Assembly: GCF_000003605.2 (NCBI RefSeq)
Contig: NW_003109578.1
Location: forward strand, 205,461 to 226,856
Direction: 5' to 3'
Origin: Saccoglossus kowalevskii
Lineage: Eukaryota > Hemichordata > Enteropneusta > Harrimaniidae
DNA length: 21,396 bases
Shown here: positions 9,587 through 18,409 of the stretch, in pieces
Numbering within the stretch: position 1 is the stretch's first letter
How the letters are laid out: each line of letters opens with the position of its first letter
Made by a program: the position numbers and the translations under genes
Notes under the pieces: generated by a model
Database searches by the model: none
What the model saw: only the letters and a program-made list of their open reading frames with translations
Told to the model about the DNA's origin: nothing

Positions 9587-11053
9587 CTGTAACATTAGAT
9601 GTGTATTTATTATAATTAGTACAATATATACCAAGTTATTGGAACCAATGATTGTGATGGATGTACAAGAAGCGAAGATAAAAGGCCGAAGATCGAAGAC
9701 CAAAGATGATGTACACTTTCAAGGAATTAAGTTCATTTGAGTAGACATGATGATTAAATACTTATAAATGTGCGTTATTTAACTACGCTATGTTATACAG
9801 TGGACATACACTCGCAGTAATCAGAATTATCGATTCCACACATTCATTAGTACCACTAATTAAAAGTACGGATTTGCATTTATTTCCCAAGTGCACACTA
9901 ATTACAACCAGTTTGGCACACCATGGTTGAATTTAGCGGCAGTTACCCGACGCTCTTCGTTTTGTAGAATACTATCACATGTTCTACAAAACAAATACTA
10001 TGTAGTATATTACTGTATTAGTTGAGAGACGTGCAAGTCCGTTCTAAAGAAATCAATTAATGGCATTTATGAGTGTGGAATCGACATTTCTGATTACTGG
10101 TTTTCTCTTGCCTTGATTTCACTAAGAATCAGACGACGCACTTGTTAAATTATTTGGAAAATGTCATGGTTACACAGACCATGGCAATAGTGGACGCGAT
10201 GACAATAACAAGTGCACTATTTAAGGAACAAAGTAACGTGGTTTCCTCGCTCTCAGCGAGATCTCGTTGAAAATTTGCGTCCGAGGTCTATTGATTTTTA
10301 TCACGGTATTAATATGACCTAATTATTCATAGCATTATTCAAACTCTTTTTAAACGTGTGAACCTTCAACGGGCATCCGGATGAATAATTACTTTAATTA
10401 TTTGTAATTTTTAGTTTAACTATTTAACCTCTATCATTGTTCGAGTATAAAGCTTTTTAACTATCAACATCAATCAGTGATACTTAACGATATACTTTCT
10501 GTAATGTCATAATTATAGATTCCTTCCTCATTTTTTAATTAGTATGAGTGCATATTCGACTAATAAACATGCTTAATGGACATGGACATTCATAGTGTCC
10601 AACAATACTAAGAGTTGTGAGTATCAGCCTAAATCATCCAAATTACACAACACGATAGGCTTGTCTTCAGTTGGAATTTTGAGCAAACACTGGAAGACGA
10701 TCACGTGCACCTGTCACAGCCTCGTTCTCAGTATGGATGGATACGTCTGCGCCATTTTCTATAAAAACATTCATATAAGTGGAATGTCTATATTTATATT
10801 AATAGATATATACAGAGATTAGTATACAAACAAAACAGTTTTTACAAACATCTGCTGTGCATCTCTCACTCAAGTTGTTGTCATGAGTGAAGACACGTGC
10901 GTGTAACAGTTACTCTATTGTATTATGGAGTCGTATTGCCGTGCACGGTAAACTAACTAACCAACTACACTAAGCATTGATTTCATATGATGAACTATGT
11001 GATATGTTGTAGTATATAGTCGGTTCTTGAGTATGACAATCTAACTTTATTAC
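9587..11053. other. AT-rich stretch, expected to be receptor intron
   Basis: If the receptor gene is intact, this is intron between the TM1-TM3 exon(s) and the TM4 exon. I searched the minus strand for Asp-Arg plus donor and for the TM2 LAxAD-type motif and found none. A plus-strand CTCTCAG acceptor at about 10255 followed by a 21-codon frame, and a minus-strand frame at 10665-10765, were noted but not accepted. A perfect hairpin is listed separately. Confidence 0.5.
9959..9992. repeat. Perfect 11-bp inverted repeat (hairpin)
   Basis: GTTTTGTAGAA at 9959-9969 and its exact complement TTCTACAAAAC at 9982-9992 enclose a 12-nt loop. No element ends or duplication are visible around it. It could be the core of a small foldback element or a chance hairpin. 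Confidence 0.6.
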
Positions 11054-11140
11054 NNNNNNNNNNNNNNNNNNNNNNNNNNNNNNNNNNNNNNNNNNNNNNN
11101 NNNNNNNNNNNNNNNNNNNNNNNNNNNNNNNNNNNNNNNN
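11054..11140. other. Assembly gap (87 N)
   Basis: A run of N. The right edge abuts a pentanucleotide array, so the gap probably reflects unresolved simple repeat. A minus-strand open frame running through the Ns is an artefact. Confidence 0.98.
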
Positions 11141-11169
11141 TTGTATTGTATTGTATTGTATTGTATTGT
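11141..11169 (+). repeat. (TTGTA)n pentanucleotide array at gap edge
   Basis: Five TTGTA units plus one variant (TTGTG) start exactly at the end of the Ns, so the true array may be longer and extend into the gap. Confidence 0.9.
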
Positions 11170-11295
11170 GATTTTTGATTTACGGGTATGTAAAACGAAA
11201 TTACATTAACGGATGTAACTGATAACTTTTCCAATGAAATCCTTAGCACCCCGTTGGCAGGCCAGTCACACTGGTTCTCACCACAAGAGGTTACG
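11170..11295 (+). mobile_element. Unique 126-bp segment between two ATTGT arrays, possible SINE/LINE 3' end
   Basis: The segment is flanked on both sides by the same pentanucleotide array. Its right part (CCCCGTTGGCAGG ... GGTTCTCACCACAAGAGG) is G+C-richer and passes straight into (ATTGT)4, which is the arrangement of a short retroelement with a simple-repeat tail. No clear A/B box pair was found. A minus-strand frame crosses it, but no family is recognised. Confidence 0.3.
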
Positions 11296-11316
11296 ATTGT
11301 ATTGTATTGTATTGTA
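11296..11316 (+). repeat. (ATTGT)4 pentanucleotide array
   Basis: Four ATTGT units, the same motif as the array at the gap edge 126 bp upstream. Probably the tail of the segment between them. Confidence 0.9.
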
Positions 11317-12200
11317 GAAACCAAAGTGGCGAGTCAGTTGAGTCAAATCATTTTCAATTCGCTTTCATCGACGTTATTTAGTCTCTGCATTCGACTAATC
11401 GAGATATGTGATTTTTTTTTCTAAATATGCTTAGCTTCTTCTTTTTTCGCTACCTAGTCTGAAATTCAAGTATTTTACTGAGATTGAAAAATCTGAAGGT
11501 CAGTTCAACATGTACATAGGGTAATAGATGGGCGTAATTGGGTAATAAATAATTAACATCCACGGAGTTGCTTTATCGCATTTCATGAAATCGGAGTTAT
11601 GTTAATGCTTAAACAACCCTACTATACAGAATGCTGAACGAAATCAATCACGAAAACAAATGGCACAATTTCTTGAATATACCAGTGGGCCTTAGGCAAA
11701 CATTCAATAGTTAATATCGGAAACAAGTGCGTACATCCTGCGCTACATGTAACATATATTGATGTGAGTTATTAATAAGAGCCACATGTAGTCTTCATTC
11801 CAAAGATCATCGGTCATTTTTGTGTAATGGATACATATTTGGGTGACGTATTATGGTTTGAATGAGATGAAATCTCTCTACTATGATGCTGTAAGATCTT
11901 ACTCCAGTGACGTGCAGCGCTGGAAATCACAATTGTGGGTTATTGAGAAATCTTAAGGTTTGAGAAAAGAATTACGGTGATACTAAAATTGTTTTTATAT
12001 ATTGAAAGCAGTATCTAATTTCTGTACAATATATCAATAAACATCATCGCTTCATTTTGGCCATAGTTATATATATCAATATAAATAAAAGGCAAACTGA
12101 CTTATAAATTTAATTAAAAAAATGCGCAAAGATTCGTTTCTTTTTAGTAATGACCTTATTAACAGGCAATAATAACATATGAGTAACGTTTCCACTTCAG
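11317..12200. other. AT-rich stretch, no gene seen
   Basis: No open frame of note on either strand and no repeat with definable ends. Confidence 0.5.
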
Positions 12201-12383
12201 ATACTCGGATCGCAATCCAGGGACTCTCCATGTGTTCCAGATCTTACGCAACACATTGATGTCAATCTGCCGATGGTAATAACTAAAAATGTCAGAGTTT
12301 TCTTCAAGAGCCATGTCTTATACATAAACGAATACCCGGGAGGATACACTTACATATACTCTCGATCTCCCCCGTGGAATTGA
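12201..12383 (+). CDS. Candidate terminal exon, unknown protein
   Basis: After a good acceptor (TTTCCACTTCAG, AG at 12199-12200) a phase-0 frame runs 60 codons to TGA at 12381-12383. It has no early Met, as expected of an internal or last exon. Composition is protein-like: SQSRDSPCVPDLTQHIDVN, then VRVFFKSHVLYINEYPGG and YTYIYSRSPPWN. The other five frames are broken within the interval. AATAAA follows at 12506-12511, 123 nt past the stop. A donor-like GTAATA after codon 25 would allow a shorter internal exon. I recognise no family, and no partner exon upstream could be linked. Confidence 0.3.
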   Translation: MLGSQSRDSPCVPDLTQHIDVNLPMVITKNVRVFFKSHVLYINEYPGGYTYIYSRSPPWN

Positions 12384-13450
12384 TATAACTCGCTGTAATA
12401 CTGTCTACTGCGTCATTAAAGTGGAATGGCCCATGGGATTACGTTATGTATAAATCTATGGCATGTCGGTAGCATTTCTTTCTATTATGAGTTCAAGTAG
12501 TCAATAATAAAGTGCAGTGTGGCGTTTGGAATCGTATTATATAGTTAAATCAACAAGAATCTGTTTATTATAAAAGAAAAATGCATATAATAATTGACAA
12601 TATGATCTGTTATGTATTACACCAGTATGTGCTTGTTTCGACCTTTATGTGTTATACATTAATGTACCCAATATATCATGACAGTTCGGTTTAATAAACA
12701 GTATACTACTGGAAGCATGTTCTTTTACCTAGCATGGTATTATAATTGTAGTTAATTTAGCTAATCCATAATTTCGCAAATTTAAGATATCGCTAATTTA
12801 AAAGTATATATTCTCACAATGAGATTGTTGGCTAAATTAGTATCCTATTAATTCATGCATGGAGTCAAGTTTGCTAAAATGGCATATAGCTATTTCAACA
12901 TGTTTTGCAGTATTTTTCTATATCACCGAATCTATGTAATACAAATTCGAGCAATCTGATTGGTCCGTGCAAGCAGATTGACCGTTTGACATCATGGATG
13001 ACTGTTGCAAAAGAAACCAATAAATCAAGACATTAGTGGTTTTATTCTATATTCCTTAAATTATTATCAGAAAAAATATTCATTCAAATAATCTGGTAGT
13101 TTCGGATGTCAAATTCGTGACCCTACAGCATAAGATTTACACTCGTTTATTAAATGTGATATTTTAAAGTCACTGTATATATTACAACATTATATTTTGA
13201 ATTGTGTGAAAATAATTGTGTTATACATGACAAACCTTATTTGTATTATCAGATGTAGTATCTCAGTTACCTAGTATAAGTGTGTCAATTCATGTCATTA
13301 CTATGCACGAATTTGAGGTGCGAAATTTAGAATTCCTTAATTAGTCAGATAAATTAGCGTTAGAAGTGTGTTCGCACGTAAGGGTGGATATCATTAATTC
13401 AACTGACCGTAACCTAGTGGTTCCATTTACTTTCGTTAGAAAAATTAGCA
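12384..13450. other. AT-rich stretch, no gene seen
   Basis: Strongly AT-rich with no supported coding block. A short direct/inverted similarity (AATCTGATTGG and CAGATTGACC, 12953-12984) has no definable element around it. Confidence 0.5.
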
Positions 13451-13615
13451 ATGAATTTTCGCTCCCCAGTTCAGGGAATGGGCCACGGTACTATTCTTGG
13501 CGAAATCAAAGATAGCCGCCATCTAATTAGCACGGAGGATTACATGCATATCACAAACGCTAACTACTTACATAACGTTTTGGCGCGCATTTTTAGAAAC
13601 AAATCAAAATACTAG
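13451..13615 (+). CDS. Unidentified 54-codon reading frame in a GC-richer island
   Basis: ATG at 13451 to TAG at 13613-13615, with the frame open upstream to a TAG near 13416. An acceptor-like TTTCGTTAG ends near 13439. The product is polar and mixed-charge (for example GTILGEIKDSRHLISTEDY, then LARIFRNK). The opposite strand carries a competing ATG in an AAG/ATGGCGGC-like context (near 13520) with a 25-codon frame, so the island could equally be the 5' end of a minus-strand gene. Family not recognised. Confidence 0.22.
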   Translation: MNFRSPVQGMGHGTILGEIKDSRHLISTEDYMHITNANYLHNVLARIFRNKSKY

Positions 13616-14416
13616 GCTTTCAGAATAACGTGTGTCTAATCCACAGAAAGAATAATGAAAACGAATTACCAAATTATTACAATACATGGTCAAATAGGCG
13701 AAAAACATATATATGCAAAAATAAAATAATAAACTATTTTGAAAAGTGAAGTGATGTGTTTCATCGGGAGTGACCACATCCCGGGGAACACATTCTGGTC
13801 TGCGTGTGAAAGCCTCATATATTTATGTCCACGACATAATCTAACAGTTATTGTCGTCTATTAGCAAAAATGACCATCAAGAGAAGATCGTGAAGGTTTG
13901 GGTCAATTCTGTTAATCTTTTTAGGGCGTCTTATTCAGAACACTCACAACTCGTTGTAGGTAGTGAGAGGGCGCGCCTTACACAATGCAAGTGTCATGAT
14001 ACCTGCAGACGATGTTCATTTTTTTTTTTAGATACGCCCTCAACATCAAATCCGTTGACGAAATCGTTTATAGACCCTCTCACGTTTTTTGAGAAATCTA
14101 GATTTCTGTCATAACGCATCTAATGAATGGACATTTGCACTTTTACCTACCACTTTTACCTATGTCAGTTAAGACTGGGGAATTAATTTATATTAATTGT
14201 GATTTGCGATAAATAGACGACGAAGGTGATTAGATTTAAGAGTCATATAACATTGAGAGGAAATATTTCAAATGTTACAAATATTACCATTAAACATATG
14301 AATATTATGGAGAATAAAAGTTGATATTTATTACGTATTTAAAATTTATTTTAATTGATTTGGTATAATTACAGGGGAGTTTTAAAACGTTAATAAAGCT
14401 GTAATGTCGCCTATAT

Positions 14417-14422
14417 TTTATT
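14417..14422 (-). terminator. Possible poly(A) signal for the 14525-14662 exon
   Basis: AATAAA on the minus strand, about 100 nt after the TAA of the candidate exon. Confidence 0.25.
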
Positions 14423-14522
14423 GAAAACCTTTGAAATATAAAGTATTATTATACGACGTAACGCCATAAGTTACAGCGTGCCGTAATTTTGCGGTATTAC
14501 ACTGGGTATTTTCATCTTATCG

Positions 14523-14559
14523 TATTAGAGGCGATTACGCGCGTAAGCGTCCTCTAATA
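14523..14559. repeat. 37-bp near-perfect palindrome
   Basis: The left arm TATTAGAGGCGATTACGC (14523-14540) and right arm GCGTAAGCGTCCTCTAATA (14541-14559) pair almost completely with no loop. There is one bulged base and a mismatch around the sixth to eighth base from the centre. It straddles the stop codon of the candidate minus-strand exon. It may be a foldback element end or an RNA hairpin. Confidence 0.7.
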
Positions 14560-14662
14560 ATAAAAAAACAAGGCTGCCTCCAGGGTTTGACTGGACCCAC
14601 TCAAAAAAGTACGCTAAATCTGTTCTAAACGTTTTGGATTTCGGCTTTCCCATGATGTATTC
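14525..14662 (-). CDS. Candidate terminal exon, unknown protein
   Basis: A strong acceptor (CTTTTCCTCTCAG, AG at 14663-14664) is followed in phase 0 by 45 codons and TAA at 14525-14527. The product starts EYIMGKPKSKTFRTDLAYFF, continues EWVQSNPGGSLVFLLLEDAY and ends ARNRL: a basic start, an aromatic amphipathic stretch and an acidic C-terminus, with real-protein texture. A Met at codon 4 could also be a start. An AATAAA lies about 100 nt downstream. Immediately upstream on the same strand (about 14795-14706) is another short polar frame that would need an implausibly short 44-nt intron to join. Family not recognised. Confidence 0.3.
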   Translation of the reverse strand, partial: EYIMGKPKSKTFRTDLAYFFEWVQSNPGGSLVFLLLEDAYARNRL

Positions 14663-14697
14663 CTGAGAGGAAAAGATGTATAATAAGAAGGTTGTTA

Positions 14698-14738
14698 TGA
14701 GGATACTGCAAAGTAGGCACTCAGACAGTTCGTTTTTG
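14698..14738 (+). repeat. Diverged copy of the foldback MITE terminus
   Basis: AAGGTTGTTATGAGGATACT then GCAAAGTAGGCACTCAGACAG aligns to the terminus of the element at 15221-15333 over about 40 bp. Most differences are transitions (CACGAGAATACCGC versus TATGAGGATACTGC), as expected for an older copy with decayed CpGs. No matching right end was located. Confidence 0.5.
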
Positions 14739-15220
14739 TCGCCGTGTTAATTTTTCTTCTTTCAGAATTGGTAGGATTTGTACTCATGGCGCCACTGCGC
14801 CCAAGCAAACATCGAACACAACGTACTTCCTAGGTTCCTGAGTTAATTTGAACAGCAATGTTAGTTCACTGAATTTAGTTCATTACCATTTTAGAATGAT
14901 AAACTTGTTATGCACTTTTTTGGGGAAAACTCATTCATTCACTTTGTGAAAATTACACATTGGTGTATTTATGCTGTGAATGTTTGCACTTGGCCGTGTT
15001 TCTACCACTGCGACATAAAAAAAATCATCGAGAATACATCTCGAATGAAGATTTGCGCGTTTCAAGAGTATGTTATATGTGTTTACGTTAGTGACGCTGC
15101 AAACTCATTCGAAGTCCGTGGTCAAACGTTTAACTGCAAACAAGTGGTTGCTTGGAGGAATATTTTAGTTGTTTTATAACATTAATCTACAAACAAGGAC
15201 GACAACATGGCATATAATAT

Positions 15221-15333
15221 AAGGTTAACACGAGAATACCGCAAAATATGCACGAAGGCAGTACGGTGTATAGAGCGACGCAGCGACCCGTACTGCCTGA
15301 CTGCACACTTTGCGGTATTCTCGTGATAGCCTT
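15221..15333. mobile_element. Foldback MITE, 113 bp
   Basis: The two halves are inverted copies of each other over about 45 bp. The left end begins AAGGTTAACACGAGAATACC and the right end, read inward, begins AAGGCTATCACGAGAATACC. Both then share GCAAA and an inner perfect 10-bp stem (GGCAGTACGG/CCGTACTGCC) around a loop of about 21 nt. It has no coding capacity. The flanks are AT-rich (ATAATAT on the left, ATTATTG on the right), so the target-site duplication, and thus the superfamily, is undetermined. It sits about 145 bp upstream of the CRE of the 15.5-kb promoter. Confidence 0.8.
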
Positions 15334-15478
15334 ATTATTGTACATCTTTTAGCTGCTTGAAGTAATGATGCATTGAAAGATTATAATTAAAAATGAAAAC
15401 GAAAACCGTTTTTCGCTGCTTGAACGTGTTCGTGCAATGTGGACAAATAGAATAGAAGTGTTCGGATGTGACGTCAGT

Positions 15479-15640
15479 AACCTGGAACGCCTCAATGTTG
15501 GTGACGTACATTATAAGTGTAGTCCACTCTACATGCGGGAAAATGCGAACGTTCGAATCTCACGGAGCCCGGGGTTATCGTCGGCTGGAATTTAGTGTAT
15601 ATAAATAGACGGGGGATAAAGGTTTCAGCATCCCTCATTT
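15479..15640 (+). promoter_or_regulatory. CRE + TATA promoter candidate
   Basis: A full palindromic CRE (TGACGTCA, 15479-15486) and a CRE-like TGACGTAC about 20 bp further lie upstream of TATATAAATAG at 15598-15608, a near-ideal TATA box in the plus orientation. An initiator-like TTTCAGCATC follows, its A (15627) 27-29 bp from the TATA start. The region between is G+C-richer than the surroundings. cAMP-responsive, TATA-driven promoters are typical of regulated genes such as hormone and neuropeptide genes. That is an inference about type, not identity. Confidence 0.45.
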
Positions 15641-15681
15641 TTAAACTGAAAAACCTACGAAAGAAAAGTCAAAATAAATTG

Positions 15682-15759
15682 ATGAAAAATACCGGTTTGA
15701 AGAATATTAGTTTATGTTTCAAATTTCGCCACCGCTTTACCTGTACTTTACTGATCTTA
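15682..15759 (+). CDS. Candidate first exon of a small membrane/secreted protein
   Basis: This is the first ATG downstream of the 15.6-kb promoter, about 55 nt past the expected start site. It opens a 28-codon frame (MKNTGLKNISLCFKF ...) ending in a hydrophobic run. A weak donor (TTA|GTACAA at 15760) in phase 0 precedes the TAA. Joining in phase 0 to the candidate exon at 16270 would extend the hydrophobic run to TCTLLILNIVTVLTMG, like a signal peptide or anchor. The donor is poor, so the model is tentative. Confidence 0.2.
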
Positions 15760-16269
15760 GTACAATAAATGAAGACAACTAAACAGATTGACTTTGTGAA
15801 TTTATTCATGGATTATTTTCGTGGAATCGCTAGAGCCTTCACCCCACCCCACCCCCTCGTCAAAGGCATTCGGATCAGGCTGTACTAGGTTGGTGAAAGT
15901 CTAAAGTTATGGTGCAGAATTATAACAGTGAATAAGTACTGGTGAATAATAGTAAACTCATAGTAGCTGTTGACATAGAAAGTAAAGCAATTACCAAACA
16001 AACGGTAGGTACTATATCAAATCAAAGTGAACACGCACATACTGCGTGTCTGTCTCGAATCGAAATAATATTTAAATCATATCATACGATCATAAATCCA
16101 TGATCCACACTAATTAAATATCAATGTGATGTTAGATGTTACATTCATGTGGTCACGTGATTGCGAAGTAGATAAATTCTTTATTGAAGATTTAAATAAC
16201 TACCAAGTACAAAACATGAAACTTTTTTGAATTTGTTGTCCTAACTTTTTAATGTCTATGTTTTACCAG

Positions 16270-16353
16270 AATATTGTGACAGTTTTAACGATGGGAAAGC
16301 AAAGCATCCAAATCACTAACGAGCTACCATTTGATCGATCATTTGGATGTCAG
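16270..16353 (+). CDS. Candidate internal exon, unknown protein
   Basis: 84 bp, phase 0 at both ends, with the best pair of plus-strand splice sites in the window. There is a branch-point-like CTAAC, a T-rich tract and TTTTACCAG before it, and CAG|GTAAAG after it. Only one frame is open: NIVTVLTMGKQSIQITNELP followed by FDRSFGCQ. Hydrophobic start, polar end. No family recognised. It lies about 640 bp downstream of the promoter candidate and is the strongest candidate for part of that gene. Confidence 0.35.
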
Positions 16354-16963
16354 GTAAAGACCAAAGATATACGCGAATTTGCAATAATAATTAGATAAAA
16401 AATAAAATGTCCATTTTTGATAACATTCACCACAAAAAGGCGCCAGTCTGCACGTTTACAAAGTCTGACTCGAAAAAAACGCAGCTCATCCTTGACAATT
16501 TGTGCAGTTTAATTATTTAGTTGTAAAAAACGCGTTGAAAGTGTATTATGTAATATTCCATGATCAATGACGTGTTTTAAAACGACTTGGGACAGAATTG
16601 CTCCCGTCATGACATTACAACAGACAGGACCAATGCACGATTATCACATCGTTTAGCGTGAGTCGATTTAACTGTATTCACGTCAAGGCACAATTTCCGC
16701 AAAATGCGTGAATGTTACATTTCCTTCACGCTATTCATCAAATGCTCTTTTTATTATTACTGGGTACCATAGTGACTAAAACTACGATGGCTGCGGGATA
16801 ACGGGAATCAAATGTTAAAAAATTACAAAATACAATTCAATCGCAAATGGATTTTTCTAATTAGATAATGGGACGCTAATAAGGTGAATGATACGTTTCC
16901 CAATACTCAGTTTATTACCAAAGTTTGAAATTTAACAATGACGAATGGTTTGATATTTTACAG

Positions 16964-17035
16964 ACTTGCTGTCTATGGAAAGTTAACCTTTTTGAAAGCA
17001 CGGCGATTAATGTAAATTTGACGGATGATGTCTGA
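16964..17035 (+). CDS. Candidate terminal exon, unknown protein
   Basis: After TGATATTTTACAG a phase-0 frame gives 23 codons (TCCLWKVNLFESTAINVN ...) to TGA at 17033-17035. The phase fits the exon ending at 16353. AATAAA occurs at 17207-17212. A second frame is also open after the same acceptor, so the evidence is thin. Confidence 0.18.
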   Translation, partial: TCCLWKVNLFESTAINVNLTDDV

Positions 17036-17480
17036 GTGCGTTCACGTTCTGCTCATCTTTCATTGAAAGACATTTTACAATTTACCTCATATTGCTTCGC
17101 GCTAATGCATTATGCCATCAATTCAATCTCTAATCAAAATAGTGTTTCCTTTAAAAATAGTTGGCGAACGACAATGAATGAACTTGGCATCTGACAATAT
17201 CGATTAAATAAATGTATGTCATAGTGAAAAGGATCACTGAACATGCGTGTCCGGATATTGATTTCTAGTTCACGTTCGGGTTCAGAAAAAATAACGATTT
17301 GTCATGTATTTACGAAACTCTTTATGTTGTCGGTCATGTTCAGTGGTGATCAAATAGTTATTGTTAGAAATTCATGGTCTACATCCGACATGTGTCACTG
17401 AGACAAATCGTAAGAGCTTAGAATAAAACCGCCAACTCAGAAAACTTGACATCGTATTCAAACGTTGAAATAACTTACAG

Positions 17481-17753
17481 TGTTTCACTGAATCGATTGT
17501 GGGCGCTGCGCACTTGGTGAGATTTTGTGATCATTCCACTATAGGGACGTGTCAAATACATCGTGAATGTTATGAATTGCATCTGAAGTCGTTTATAACA
17601 GAGATGCAATACAATTTAATTATCAAATGTATATCTTGCGATCGAATATATCTTCCACTGACGCGTAATATGCGGAATGTCGTTATGCCAAGCCTAGAAA
17701 GCTATGGGAATGTGTGTACCAGCATAGGTGTTTTTTTCAAAGAGTTGCCATAG
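17481..17753 (+). CDS. Unidentified 90-codon frame after an acceptor-like site
   Basis: AATAACTTACAG is followed in phase 0 by 90 codons to TAG, in sequence somewhat richer in G+C. The product is Cys-rich without a recognisable spacing pattern (for example CDHSTIGTCQIHRECYELHL). A GTGAGA donor after 12 codons could instead end a 36-nt exon. The opposite strand has an overlapping frame at its 3' edge. One or two frames this long are expected by chance. Confidence 0.18.
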   Translation, partial: CFTESIVGAAHLVRFCDHSTIGTCQIHRECYELHLKSFITEMQYNLIIKCISCDRIYLPLTRNMRNVVMPSLESYGNVCTSIGVFFKELP

Positions 17754-18409
17754 CAATTAAGGATGTCGTAAAAGAGCGTACAATATCATGCAACCCGTGG
17801 TAAGTGGTGGCAAGTGCCATGTTATCGGCCTCTAGGACAATGATTAAGATTGCTTCGAATGACATCGTTTCATGACATACTATATATACCATGCGTGAAA
17901 AGTATTGCTGGTGAAATAGAAGTGCAACTGTGTCCATGCAACTGTTGGATGCTTGTCGTCTGATTAATGACGATAACAGATATATGTTACAATAAATACA
18001 ATCTGTTACGTACATTCTGAAAACACATTCAGCTTAAAAAGTCATCCTTCGAATAGTTAGTGAGTACATTTGGTTTTTCGTCTCACAATCAATTATACGG
18101 ATTTGATGCGTCACTCTGACAAAGGAAATACCATATGAGAAGTCATTTCCTAGGAGAAAAGTTAGCATTTTAACTATTATACTAGCATTACATCTTGGAT
18201 ATTATTGTGCCAATCAACAACGAAGGCTATTCGATTTGTTGACGAATGTAGCCAAGAGGATGTTGACATTTACAGATGTATTAGATTTCTGAATGAATTG
18301 AAATTGTCTTTAAATTGACTATTGACTTTTGACTTTTACAATGGTCTTGACCAATTATTTTAATGATTCGTCGATTTAGTTTTCCAAATGATAGTATTTA
18401 GTTATATAT
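17754..18409. other. Stretch without supported gene
   Basis: A 92-codon minus frame at 17737-18015 has no splice, start-context or family support. The remainder is AT-rich. Confidence 0.4.

Noticed and set aside
8291-9592. Plus-strand frames across the receptor exons
   Set aside because: They are antisense shadows. The minus strand carries the conserved GPCR motifs with matching splice phases.
10256-10321. Plus 21-codon frame after a CTCTCAG acceptor
   Set aside because: The segment is partly a local palindrome, there is no linked exon, and it is too short to separate from chance.
10665-10765. Minus frame beginning NGADVSIHTE, reminiscent of an ankyrin repeat
   Set aside because: It is a single partial motif of about 30 residues without the TPLH core. 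It was also tested as the end of a TM3 exon, where the needed frame has a stop.
10995-11324. Minus-strand 109-codon frame across the gap
   Set aside because: It runs through the Ns and the pentanucleotide arrays, so it is an artefact of unknown bases and simple repeat.
14160-14800. Possible tRNA-like B box in GGTTTGACTGG near 14585
   Set aside because: No matching A box, acceptor stem or anticodon arm could be drawn.
14910-15179. Plus 89-codon frame
   Set aside because: No splice or family support. One or more frames this long are expected by chance at this composition.
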